DNA of 64,000 bases from Ceriagrion tenellum (taxonomy: Eukaryota > Arthropoda > Insecta > Odonata > Coenagrionidae): the NCBI GenBank assembly GCA_963169105.1, contig OY720641.1, forward strand, positions 79,931,496 to 79,995,495. The letters run 5' to 3'. Positions 33,844 to 44,648 of the stretch are shown in pieces. Positions within the stretch are counted from its first letter, which is position 1. The number at the start of each line of letters is the position of its first letter. The translations under genes and the position numbers were made by a program. The notes below the pieces were generated by a model. The model was not told where the DNA came from. It saw only the letters and a program-made list of their open reading frames with translations, and did no database searches.

Positions 33844-33860
33844 ATGACAATATTACACCA

Positions 33861-36444
33861 CGAGCTACTTATATACATTTTCAGGGTGTAGGGGAGGAGA
33901 AGTAGGGGAGGGGAAGTAGAGAATGGGAAAGCAGCTAATTGGGCGGAGAGTGGACGACTGGTGCGAATAAGGTGTGGGTAGAAAGGTTAGAGTATTGTTT
34001 AAGGATTTACGTCATGGGAGGGGGTGGGAAAGGAAAGTTAAGGCCAGGAAAGGAGAGTGGGAAGGGACCATTTCATTTAACACACACAATTGTTACGAAG
34101 TGAATTTATTCACAGACCACCGCAATGTTGTTCCACCAAGTGAAGCGTGAGGATCTATATCCTCCAAATTATTGTTATATTGTAATCACCCATTCACAAA
34201 AGAATAGTTTTTAAAGATAATGATTTATATATACATCAAGAGATATTATAATTCCATTTATGTGTTCCCTTTATATCTTTTGATGCGACATTACAGCGGA
34301 ATATAAAACCTGGCCTTATAAATTATTTCTAATTTCCCAACATTTTGGAAAGGACTGTGTCTGCTCTTCCGATTGAGTTTATTTTTACTACGACTGTGAC
34401 CGGAATTATAATGGAAGGGATTTAATTTAGATTATTCAAATAAAGGGAATGCTCTATTGGTACAACTTCGCCATTACACTAAATATTACCGTTGAAGCAT
34501 ATTTTTTTCGCATTGATCGGCCGGAACAGCACCAAACGAGATCTTTGCTAACGTGTGCGAACAGGAATGCGCTACGTTCCGTGAGGAACGAGGAAAAGCA
34601 TTTCGGATGAAGCGTTTTGCATGAAACATTTTGTCTTTTGATGTCCAAATGGAGTTTACGGATCGCCAACTTCACAATGGCCACGTACACAGTCTCCGAT
34701 GGTATTTTTTCCCTTCCGTGGCCGCCTCACGGGTCAAACATTTTCGTTGCAGTTTAAGTCCAGTCCTTTGTGACGAAGTGCACTCGGAGGGATATATTCC
34801 CGGGCTCGACCCGACCTGACCCCCCCCCCCCCTCTGCACCCCCAGCCACTTCCCTCCCCCAGGCGAATTGGATGTGCATTTTTTCCCTTTCCGAAATGTT
34901 ATGTATGTTAATTTTCCCCATCCTTCCCGTCGCCCTTTGCTTTCGCGCAAAGGCTGTTTCATACATTTCCTCACTGGCATGAATCATTTAAATAATTGGC
35001 ATTTGATATTTCGAAGCAAGATACGCGTTTTCATGCAGTATTCCACGTTTGAACGTATTGCAATGAGCATCAAATTTCGCAAATTGGCATACCAGAGAGC
35101 TTCGTTTTCTTTTTGGCTTGTCGAACGCTTTAAAAGCTAATTTTTCAAACAATTGGTACTTTGACGAACGCCCTTAGACGCGAAATATATGAAAATATTT
35201 TTTTTGACTCCGCATAATGTCTCATTAAAGTATATTCATTTTTTAAATGAGGAATTTTCGTGTCTAGATATACCCTAATATTTCCTTTTCCGGGTTGGTA
35301 GGAGTGTGTAATGGCCTTGATATTCTGCCTACCTACGCTACTCTGGGGGCCTGAAAATGCATTTTTCCTTCACGTGTCCCTGGCTCTCTTTGTATTACGC
35401 GGGTTGGAAAATGTGTCTAATGAACTAATTTTTTAAAGAGTTTATAAAGTGATTTTGATTTGAGTTTTGAACGCTGTTGAGGAATTTTTTTGACGGAAAC
35501 TGGGTTTTTAAAGATCCGGTGGCCATGGATGAACGGGAAAAAGGGAAAACAGTGTCAAATATGAAGCTGTAATGAAGTGATTGCTGTTTATTTTTTGTTT
35601 TGTGAACGAAGATCTGAAATTTCAAGTCTGATGATGAGAAATTGCTACTGAAGAAGGAAATGTCGGAATTAGAGATAGTATAGGCTTAGGAGTCGGAGGA
35701 AGAGGTATTGAGGGCGGAAATGAAAGAATTTAGGAAATCAGTATCTTGAGGCCAAAGAAGAAAAATGTCTTCAAGTTAGCGGAGTGAATAGAGGTGTTTT
35801 TACACGTATTTGCGCAGATTGGATTGCTCATGGCACCAAAGATGGAGCTTGGCGTAAGAGTGGCCAAACCTACTTCCCATGTCACAGCCCATGGTTTGTA
35901 TGATTAATTTTTTATTCAAGGAGAAGGATTTGTTGGTGAGAACAAAAATCATGATGCCAATGAGAATGGGGCATAAGTATTTTTAAAGTCCCAGATTCCC
36001 TCGATAAATTCGTCGCCAACCTTAACTATTATTTTTCGCTATTTTTAATTATTTTAGCTTCACCATTGTTATTAACATTAAATCTGTTCCATTTGGCATT
36101 AATACACGGGCGAGCATTACTCGTAAGCTCCAATCTAGATGGTCTCTAAATCCTGGGTTACGCTCTTGTGGGTGTTATCCAAAGTCCCAAAGCTAAGCCC
36201 TTTTATGCATTTTAGAATTTGGAAAGTGAAACAGTCACATAAACGCCCCTCAGGTTTTGATCTGAATATCCCTGTACCACTTTCCATAAAAAGTGCATAA
36301 ACAATAATTCAACTGTATTAATAACCGCTTAACAGCCGAGTGAATTTGAAACTTCTACAGACGGTTTAGAAGTAGGCTCATCATAGGTTCCGGTGAGGCC
36401 GACATAGACTCGAATGAATCATCACAATAACAACTCTGTCTCAA
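33861..36444. other. No gene assigned; 13-base C run at 34820-34832
   Basis: 34680-34970 is GC-rich with overlapping frames (up to 102 codons, minus). The homopolymer of 13 C is notable for sequencing error. The 35640-36000 part has a frame-like look on the plus strand, but I could not assign it. The rest is AT-rich. Confidence 0.4.
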
Positions 36445-36510
36445 CCCACGGAGTTTTTATTGGCACAACTAGTTTCAATCCTACTGCATGATATTCAGGT
36501 ACAAACATTA
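36445..36510 (-). repeat. Degenerate hammerhead-like motif (copy 6)
   Basis: The minus strand reads GTACCTGAATAT, a decayed hairpin and ATTGAAACTAGTTG, followed by CCAATAAAAAC. The order of blocks is as in the other copies, but the hairpin no longer pairs well and the closing TC is changed. Probably dead. Confidence 0.45.
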
Positions 36511-39311
36511 AAGATGCACAAGCACAGGAAAAAGACGCAGTACCATTAGAACAAGTTGTTCCTCTAAAAAAATTCCGTGGATTGAAAGACAATTGGTATT
36601 GCCATTATTTATTCAATGATAGATCTCCACAATATTACGCCTGAAAGGATTGAATTCGAAATAGACCCTGTTATAAGGTAATATGACGTGTGAATGGGTG
36701 CCATGCCGTGTTACCACATCAGCAGTATTGGTAAGTCATCGATAGGCTTGAGGATATTGGAATGTTGTCCTGCGTTGTCGCTGAAAATGCCGAAAAATTT
36801 CGTTGTCTTCCTTTAGTGCACCCAAATATCTCCATTTCCATATATTCCGAATTCACGATATTCGCCTTCCCTTTCCTCACTGCCATGGGGATACCAAGTC
36901 GGCAAAAATTTCCTTACGCGTTCCGAGTGAATCGTATCGCTGAGTGGTGGCTTATAATGTGACGACAAACGAGAGGAAGTCTACATATTCGTCATCATCG
37001 AAAATAATTCACCCTAAAGACGTCAATTTTTCCTTTTTCCAGCGGTCACGGTATGCTGAAGAGATGGCACGATAGTTTAGCTGCTCTTAGGTCCCCTTCA
37101 GAGCCACTGAGGTATGTTCAATTTCAGTCATCCTGAAGCAGATGTGGGTAGAATGCTTGAAGTAATGAACAGCCTGCGGAAACGAGAAAAGATGAACGAC
37201 ATATACTAGGTACTCATATTCGTGTCATGGAATTCATGTCGTGGCATGGAAAGTGTATCCTTTAGGTGACGATGTGATCTTCAAAGTTTAATCACGCAGG
37301 AATAGCTCAGGAAATGTCATTTTGTATTGAAGGGTGATTTACACTAACAATGCAAAATAATGGAAACGCACAAGTTGAAAAAGAGAAGTAAACGAGTAAG
37401 TTACTGATATAATCTTAAAAAATGTTAATTCAATTACCCTTGTGATCACTTACGCGTCTTGGCTGATCTAGCTGGTCGTAGCCTTTTCGGAGTACTTGTA
37501 CGAGAGCTGGCAAAACTGTGGGGGACCGCTTATGACCTCAAGAAGTCATAACGTCATATTTGCGCACCATTCATTTAAGAATGCCCATCTATCCTAACAC
37601 GCTAGCAGTAATAATTATCTTGTGAATTAATTCATCAACTTCCAGTTTCTTCTATTCAGTAGATTTTATTTTGCTTCAAATTCAAGAGAGTTTCAGAATA
37701 TAAAACTGGTTGAAGCAATACTTCTCCGTAACAAATGTATGAAGAAATATATAACGCCCAATATTAATTAGACATTAATTGTAGAACGTATACAACGTGA
37801 GAGAAAAGGTAGGAAAATTGCATGAGAATTCCTAACATGTAGAGCAGATTTGTTAGACTGTATTTCCTCTCTTCAAACCAGTCAATTTTCACTCCTCATG
37901 AACGTTATAGCCACTTCCAGACTTAACAAATTGTCCATTCCAACACGCTTCACTTAATCGTTTGACGTCTGAATTTGCGCTGCTGTAAGTGAAATGTTCC
38001 AACCACACTCCCAGTTACCTCTGCTCCTGTGGAATAGCTTCAGTGATGTGAAAACACATTATAGACTAGTTTACGATGGGTGTCAACTTGGGACGTCAAA
38101 CGCAAATTGGATCCGCTTTCATAAAGTTGGTTTATGAAAAGTGGCATATTCGTTTATCGTTCAACTTTGCTGATTGTTGGTGACCTACTCATTGTCATTC
38201 ATCTGTTCGAAAATTTCTCCCTCCTTAGTGATGGTCTGTTTGGGAATGGTAATTAACATGAAGAATTGCTGTTGTTTATTTGCTTCTAGTAATAATTACA
38301 AAATGACAGGTATAAAGCCAAATTGGTTGAAAAATATAAAAATAATGGTGTGATACCCACCAAGCATGACAAAATTTCATATAATGCGTTAAAAGACACT
38401 TTTCATTTCGTTATCGGTGTATTTTGTAATGCGCCAACTTCGTTGGCTTTCGCCGATTTTGTAAACTGTGATTCTTAGACAGTATTAATGATAGTATGTA
38501 AAAAAATAAAGGTCCTTTGAAAAAAAACATTATTTTTATATTCAAAACTCCTGTTCGGACATAACCCTATTAATGTTGAAAACCTACTGGCCCGTATTTC
38601 CTATGCTGAGGTCTGTAATCTCATATGGGATATTCTAAAAGAAGAAATTTATCCCTTTTATCTGCTAGGCAAACGTTGACCTTCATTTAAATAAAAAAAT
38701 TATCTTAATTTGGCATTACTCATTAGAGCGGAAGCTTTATCAGTTAACTACCCTGAGCGGAGTTCAATGGTGTTTGTCGGGGAACGATTCACATCCCACA
38801 GGCATACTTACTTCCTGCGCTGTTTATATAACTACGACTACTTAGGCATTATCAAGAACCTGCTAAAACTTGTTAAGATTCGATATTTCACTAGTCTCTA
38901 CTATACTGTTAGAATGCTACTAATCTAAGACCAGATTCATGTTTTTTACAGCTACCCGAATGCACACTACGAATACACTCGGCTTGATATTAGTACTAGA
39001 AACAGATGAGGATACAATCGTTTGAGTAACTGAAGTAAGTTAATTAACTGGCACCACTATCTGACGACAAATCTAGTAAAAAGTCTTATTAAGAGCTATA
39101 ATTTTCTCTCCGTGTTCGTGAGAAAAAACATATAATAAGCCTGGTACATCCCTCCGACTATTTCTATAATTTTACTCTCATGATCGAATTTACCGCAGTT
39201 ACTCGGAATTGGTAAGATGTTATGAACGTCTTCATCAATTACAAATGAAAAACAGATCGGATTACAAACACACCCTTTCATTCTTTTGCGTTATACACAA
39301 ACATTTGAAAA
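36511..39311. other. AT-rich stretch, no feature seen
   Basis: Only short unassigned frames, such as 66 codons at 36762-36962 and 72 codons at 38710-38928. Confidence 0.4.
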
Positions 39312-39526
39312 TAATGAGTAGTGAAGCTCAAATGATTTCGTACTGTCTACATAATTTTTTTTCCACCTCTTGCTACACGTGTTTCGACTGACTAGCAGTC
39401 ATCATCAGGCAAGACTACCTCAGTCTTGCCTGATGATGACTGCTAGTCAGTCGAAATACGTGTAGCATGAGGTGGAAATAAAATTTTGTAGACAGTACGA
39501 AATCATTTGAGCTTCATTACTCATTA
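39312..39526. repeat. Fold-back element with hammerhead-like core (copy 7, best preserved)
   Basis: The arms 39312-39416 and 39422-39526 are 105 bases each, nearly identical in inverted orientation, with only five bases between them. In the right arm the core is complete: stem I strand TTGC, CTGATGA (39430-39436), one T, hairpin GACT-loop-AGTC, GAA, ATACGTGT, A, then GCATGAG for the other stem I strand. In the left arm the palindrome is a perfect ACACGTGT. A17 in place of C17 is allowed in hammerheads. The extra T after CTGATGA departs from the textbook core. Confidence 0.93.
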
Positions 39527-40436
39527 TGCTGTTCTACGATATCTCGCCTGAGAAAGTGGAGTTTATTTGAAAATAATGGAAACTGCTAGGGGAATGGTAC
39601 ACAACTCGGAGGGGTGCCTTTTACCGGGATGAATTCCGTTGGCGGGGTGAAGATACTATAACCACGAATAATTCGAATATGGAAGGGATTGGCGGACTAT
39701 ACGGAGAGTGTGGTGAACGATGGCGGTTAGTCTATATACTAGATATGAGTTGAGGACGTCAGACAGTTCTTAAACCACGATTCGGAGTTTCCTATCCAGT
39801 TGGTCACATTCTTTGTCTTCTGCGTTATTACTGCAATGCCTCTGACCCTCATTTTTCGTGAAGTTCTGGTTTATAATATTACTAAGTATTTATCCATATT
39901 CAAGAAAATATTTAAGGCTAGTTATTGTTGAGAAAAGGTAAAAATAAATTTAATATGCATTATTTTATGTCAATCTTATTTAAAATAGAAATTATTATAT
40001 AAATAAAAATAAGTCCAAAAAGTGCAGTAAAAGGGAGAATATGGTGCATTGAAGTTTTATGTTTATTACTTACCAAGGAAACATGGAGGTCAAATTAATA
40101 GGCGTACGTAATTCGGGGGTGCCATGGGGTGGATGTTTCTCTCCTAATATTTTGAAGTGAAATTATTTTCTAAATGTTACATACTTTGCAAATTTCTCTC
40201 AAAAGGCTTTTGAATCCACCCAAGTCTCCTCACCCCCGCGGTAATCTCTGCTTCCCAATCGAAATTATACAGAAATTATTGCTCAGGGTTTTTCCACATC
40301 AGGCACGCAACACCCGTCTCAGTTCAAGATTGGACCCTGATCGTTCCCCTGGCCTGCTGCTGCGAAATAACATGTGGTGAGAAGAACAGTGTACAGCAGT
40401 ACTAAAAACTAGGTGGGCGCCTCGCTTTTGAACTTG
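39527..40436. other. No gene assigned
   Basis: Positions 40270-40350 resemble 53790-53860 (blocks ACATCAGGCACGCA-like, CATCTCAGTT-like and CCCTGGCC), so a diverged interspersed repeat is likely. The remainder is AT-rich with nothing recognised. Confidence 0.4.
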
Positions 40437-40545
40437 ATAGTATCAGTATGCTGTAATCAGTATCCGCACGGATATTGATTACAACAGTATCTGTGTGGAT
40501 CAGTACTAATCAGTATCCTAATCAGTATCCGTTAGGATACTGATT
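40437..40545. repeat. Cluster of AATCAGTATCC units in both orientations
   Basis: The 10-11 base unit ATCAGTATCC, or its complement GGATACTGAT, occurs about five times, and near matches fill the gaps, giving several overlapping small hairpins. The last complement unit is also the target site of the adjacent LINE-C insertion. Confidence 0.8.
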
Positions 40546-40948
40546 CCTCTTCTTAGTGGAATCTTTCGTCTGACAATTTTTCAACTGGATGCCCTCCATC
40601 CCAGTCGGTCCTGAGCATCTTCTTTCATTTGTCTGTAACTTCGGCCATTTTTTATGTCATCGAGCATTCCCATTCTTCTTCTTCCCCTCCCTCGCTTTCC
40701 TTCTATTTTTCCTTCAATAATTCTTCTAGAAAGACAATTTTGGCGAAATATATGTCCCATCCAAGCTGTCTTCCTCTTTTTTATTTCCCTCCGCAGTTTT
40801 CATTCATCTCCTCTTGTCATTTGTACTTCCTCATTTCTCATTCTATCCGCCCACTTCACCTTAAGAATTTTTCTCCACAACCACATTTCGAAACAACCTA
40901 AGTACTTTTAATCTTTCTTTTTGACTGTCCATGTTTCGCTGCCGTACT
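40546..40948 (-). mobile_element. LINE-C 3' end with target duplication
   Basis: The minus strand reads YGSETWTVKKKD, CFEMWLWRKILKVKWADRM, RKTAWMGHIFRQNC and GKIEGKRGRGRRRMGMLDDI, with one stop near 40905, ending close to 40560. GATACTGATT flanks it at 40536-40545 and 40949-40958, so the 5' truncation occurred on insertion, just before YGSETW. The frame is otherwise largely open. Confidence 0.93.
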
Positions 40949-40958
40949 GATACTGATT

Positions 40959-41490
40959 AGTAAAACCTGAAGTAATATTTCATTCATCTGTGAATTGCCA
41001 ATTAATAGATTAAACAAAATCATGCGAGAATTCTTAAGTGGTTAAAGTCTTAATGATACTTAGAAGCTAATTTATACAAGAACTAAGTCTAGTCTACCCA
41101 GCGAAATTTAATTTTCAATATGCCTACATTGAGTGTCATTATGACGTTCAAGGTTAATTGCAAAGTGCATTTTGACTCTACTGATGCTTTCAACTGACTA
41201 TTGGCCATATTCATGTTTGCCCTAGCAAGAAATTGTGTTTGATAAAACTTGTAGTCAGCTTGATAATCATCCTGCTGAATGTTGCTTCATGAAAATTTAA
41301 CATTAGGTCGTGAGTTGTTTTTTGATGTTACATTTGGTATTTCTACATTTTACTCTCCAAGCTACCTCAATGGTCTGTGGCAGGTGGTGAGGTATTCTCA
41401 ACATGACTTTAATGCACCAGTAACTGTCACCAACATGCACTACTCTTCAAGCATTCTACCAATGCTACAGAAACTGGTGACGGAAAAGAA
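40959..41490. other. No gene assigned
   Basis: A 101-codon plus frame (41279-41584) runs into the following fold-back element and is therefore not a credible gene. Confidence 0.45.
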
Positions 41491-41725
41491 AAATCTCTTA
41501 GTAAATTCCACACTTGAAACTTTTATTCCCGACCTAGGTTTCGATTGCCTTGCAATCATTTTAAAAGGTGGTATTAAATGTTAAAAGTTTCAAAGGATTG
41601 CAAGGCAATCGAAACCTAGGTCGGGAATAAAAGTTTTATGTGTGGAATTTTACTGAGAGATTTTTCAATTTCGTCATGTCTGCGGTAACATTCCACAAAG
41701 TTACGTCTTCAACCATTAAGTTTAC
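41491..41725. repeat. Fold-back element plus tail (copy 8)
   Basis: Arms 41491-41560 and 41595-41663 are inverted repeats with few mismatches. The right arm reads a GATTGC/GCAATC hairpin, GAAACCTAGGTCGGGAATAAAA and TGTGTGGAA. The stem III position is the perfect palindrome ACCTAGGT. The CTGANGA part is decayed in both arms. After it come 55 bases (41671-41725, with a CATGTCTGCGGTAACATTCC block) that recur after the next copy. Confidence 0.9.
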
Positions 41726-41929
41726 TACAAAAAATCGCTGCATCAATTCACATTGCTACAACGTAAATGAGGTACCAGTGATACGTAGGGAATATGCGAA
41801 AGGTGATCTTTAATCGATCGCGCGAAAATTTCTTTGCATTATGAACTCTAGTTTCACTTGCCTTGATATCAGGCTCAACTATGTGAAAGTTGAACCCCTT
41901 ATGGAATACATGACGAGAAAAAAAATATA
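41726..41929. other. Spacer between the two duplicated fold-back units
   Basis: Unmatched sequence. The next unit has the same order of parts. Confidence 0.4.
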
Positions 41930-42140
41930 TCAGTAAATTTCACTCTTAAAATACTATTACCGTCCGAGGTTTCGATTGCCTTGCAATCATTTTCAAGGCA
42001 AGGAAGCCTAGAAAATGATTGCCAGTCAATCGAAACCTAGGTCGGTAACAAAATTTTAAGTGTGGACTTACCTAAGAGATTTTTTCCGTCATGTCTGCGG
42101 TAACATTCCACAAAGTTACGCCTTTAGCCATTAGTTTTAC
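41930..42140. repeat. Fold-back element plus tail (copy 9), tandem to copy 8
   Basis: Arms 41930-41993 and 42012-42079 carry the same ACCTAGGT version of the motif in the right arm, and the left arm has one change (CCGAGG). The 42087-42140 tail repeats the 41671-41725 tail with four or five differences. The start-to-start distance from copy 8 is about 440 bases. Confidence 0.9.
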
Positions 42141-42184
42141 TCTTATTGTGTACTTATATACCTTTGAAAACTTTTTTTGAATTG

Positions 42185-42262
42185 GTACCTGACGATGACT
42201 CAGTTGTGTCGAAACATGTACCGAGAAAATACATCAGTGGAAGAAAACTAAGTTATTTTTAC
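42185..42262 (+). repeat. Hammerhead-like motif, solo (copy 10)
   Basis: GGTAC, CTGACGA, T, a GAC/GTC-closed hairpin, GAA, ACATGT, then ACC. The core CTGACGA and the palindrome are both intact, but the bases after ACATGT appear to have lost two or three positions compared with copy 2 (ACATGTCGTACC). The downstream AGTGGAAGAAAACTAAGT matches copy 2. Confidence 0.7.
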
Positions 42263-42359
42263 ATTTGCTTAGTTTCACTTCCTTGAGATATCAAAGCGGC
42301 GGAAATATTCGCACGAGACGAAACTCAACCCAACGTTGAGAAATGTCCCCCATCACAGT

Positions 42360-43050
42360 TGGTGTGTGGGATTGGGAAAGGTCTCTGGTTTCCCTCTATT
42401 CTAATGATAGCCCTGAATCCTCAGCGTGGAGACGCAAAAGGGAGAAAGGCCATGGAGACATGTGGAAACCTTTTCGATTTGTGGGATGTGTGTTTTGGCG
42501 AGTGGTGGTGTAGGAATGGATGTGAGTGGGTGGGTAACGATCTCAGTCGATCGGACAAGTGGAGCCGTGCGTGAATAGGAAGCCTAAAATGGTGTGGAGT
42601 TCGGAGAATCTCTCGTGGCGGGGAGTGAATTGGAGGAGAAATCTCTAGCCATGGCAACAAGGAGAAGGAACATGGGTGGGATGTGGAGAAAGGATTCTTG
42701 TGGGTAGTTATATGGAGTGGGAATTAAGCTGTTGGGTGGAGGCTGTCCTTTGAATCCGAACGAAGTCTGTCGAGGGAGTGGATGTGCGAGGATGAGGGCA
42801 CGGCGTTAGATGCCATGGAGAGGGGCTTGGGAGTTTGTTAATAGGACTGGATTAGGACTTAGCGTAGATCCTCGCGTGGGAGAGTTAGAGGCGTGGAGGT
42901 TGTCCTAGCGGAGACACGAGACAGATGGATAAGGATTTCAGAGGCACTTCGGAGGGAACGTGGGAAGAGAGTGTCCAGAGGGAGAGGAAGAATGGGGCAT
43001 GCGGGGAAGGGATGAGTGATGGATTAACTCGTTCCGTGTTTGAAGAGTTC
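42360..43050. other. Purine-rich strand-asymmetric segment
   Basis: Over about 690 bases the plus strand is dominated by G and A (GGA, GAG, GTGG runs) with few C or T tracts. The 71-codon plus frame and 79-codon minus frame are composition effects. There is no tandem unit. It may be an old diverged simple-sequence region, or a segment able to form triplex or R-loop structures. Confidence 0.5.
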
Positions 43051-43225
43051 TGGTCGAAGATCTCTTGGGATAGGATTTAGGAAGGTAATTAGTCGTCGGG
43101 AAAGTGAGAGGACGAACTCCAGATTTCTTTTTCGTATCTCTGAAATCTTCTGCGAACTCAACTTGAGGATTCCGACCGTGGGTGAAAGGGAAAATTTTGT
43201 TGCAGCTTTTCAGGCGCGTAGAGAT

Positions 43226-43652
43226 TTACTAGTTTGTTCTAATTGGTCTCTATTCTAAGTAGGGCGACTTAGGGTTATTTGATTTAATGGAGATATAGTC
43301 TGCTGAAGTATGCACTGGTGATATAGCTTTTAAAATATTTATACATGACGTTTACAGCGCATAATTTAAACTATAAATTACCCATTCATTGATCATGGAA
43401 TCTAGAAATGTTCCCGTCTGCTTTATGGCCGCCTCTCTTCTGCAGTTACCATCACGAGTGGCATTCACGTGCTTTAAGTTACTAGTTTGTTCTAATTGGT
43501 CTCTCTTCTAATTAGGGGGACGTATAATTATCCGATTTAATGGAGATATAGCCTGCTGAAGTATGCACTGATGATAAATCTTGTGAAATATTTGATTGAC
43601 GTGTACAGTGCATAATTTTAACTATAAGTTACCCAATCATCGTTCATTGCAT
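43226..43652. repeat. Two diverged direct copies separated by a second repeat
   Basis: The 171-base unit starting TTACTAGTTTGTTCTAATTGG at 43226 recurs at 43479, sharing GATTTAATGGAGATATAG, CTGCTGAAGTATGCACTG and a CATAATTT block. Between them (43402-43478) lies a block beginning TAGAAATGTTCCCGTCTGC, which recurs at 46293-46386. No protein is encoded. Confidence 0.9.
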
Positions 43653-44265
43653 CTGTAAGATCAAATTCATAGCATAGTTATATCAGCACGTTCCGGAAAA
43701 AGTTCAATTGTTTCAAATGTTTAAGGAGATAACCAATAAAACCTGAGGCTATCCCAGTCTCAGGCTCATCACACGGTCCTCATTGGTCCTTAGAATGCTT
43801 CCTTCGCATGATGGTAATATAAAAGTCTAAAAATAGTTCAATAAAACTTGGATCCCTAAACTCGAAGGAATGTTTATTTAGCAGGAACTATTTTTCCTCA
43901 GGTGTAATGCTACGACGCTCTTTTTATTGGGACAATATTTTATCCACCAGATTAATTTTGTTATTCTTTGCTTTTTTGACGTGCACCGTATAGCCGGCCC
44001 AGTACAAAAATATTTATACTTAACTTTCATGGCAAATTTGCCGTTGCTTTCAAGGTTTTGAGCATGCAACGACTCATATTGACTCATTGCGTTAAATTTT
44101 GTCTGGATGCTCTGTTCCAGCAAAATTGCAGCTGGTGAACTCAAACTAAATATCCGTTTCTACGTTGGAATCTATCTCTAGAACTTTTTTCTTGGGAGAA
44201 TATTTAGGGGCTTTACATTCCGCCATGTTCATGTGTTATTTTTTTTGTGCAAATATTCGTCCAAA
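43653..44265. other. No gene assigned
   Basis: An 88-codon minus frame (43878-44144) shows no known domain. The sequence is otherwise AT-rich. Confidence 0.4.
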
Positions 44266-44267
44266 TA

Positions 44268-44648
44268 CGAGGGTGAGTCAATAAATAAGTCGCAAACTTC
44301 AGCATTTTATCGTCAGCATAAGTCGTAAACATTTCTGCTGTAATACTTGAAACGTCCAACGAACAGTAACGACTTAGCCCCCAGTGATATTCATCTGCTC
44401 GGATCACTGAAAAGTCATTTGGTTGGACTAAGTTTTGAAAATAATGATGCCGTTGTCGAAGAGGTTACTCGTTGGCTGCGACTACAAACAAAGGACTCCT
44501 TCGCTGCCGGCCATCAAGGTATTGTAAATAGATAGGATACGTTTGTGAATGTAGATGGTGAATATGTAGCAAAGTGAAATAGATTTCAGTAAGTTACTTT
44601 GATTATTATTTCCCCTATCCAGTTTTGCGAGTTATTGAATTACCCTTG
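44268..44648 (+). mobile_element. mariner deletion derivative
   Basis: The left end CGAGGGTGAGTCAATAA (44268-44284) and the inverted right end CAAGGGTAATTCAATAA (44632-44648) are mariner-type TIRs. A TA precedes the left end, and CA (mutated TA) follows the right. Just inside the left TIR, an open stretch (44347-44532) reads NDLAPSDIHLLGSLKSHLVG and then VTRWLRLQTKDSFAAG. This is the transposase C-terminus around the third catalytic Asp (the D of APSD in the D,D34D set). After one stop, FVNVDGEYVAK is the family end. The N-terminal DNA-binding region and the first two catalytic Asp residues are gone, about 900 bp short of a full mariner. Confidence 0.93.

Noticed and set aside
35640..36000. 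Possible remnant of a Penelope-like protein near the hammerhead-like elements
   Set aside because: I could not find any reverse transcriptase or GIY-YIG motif in any frame. Mere proximity is not evidence.
41279..41584. 101-codon plus frame
   Set aside because: The last third is the arm of a fold-back element, so it cannot be an intact host gene.
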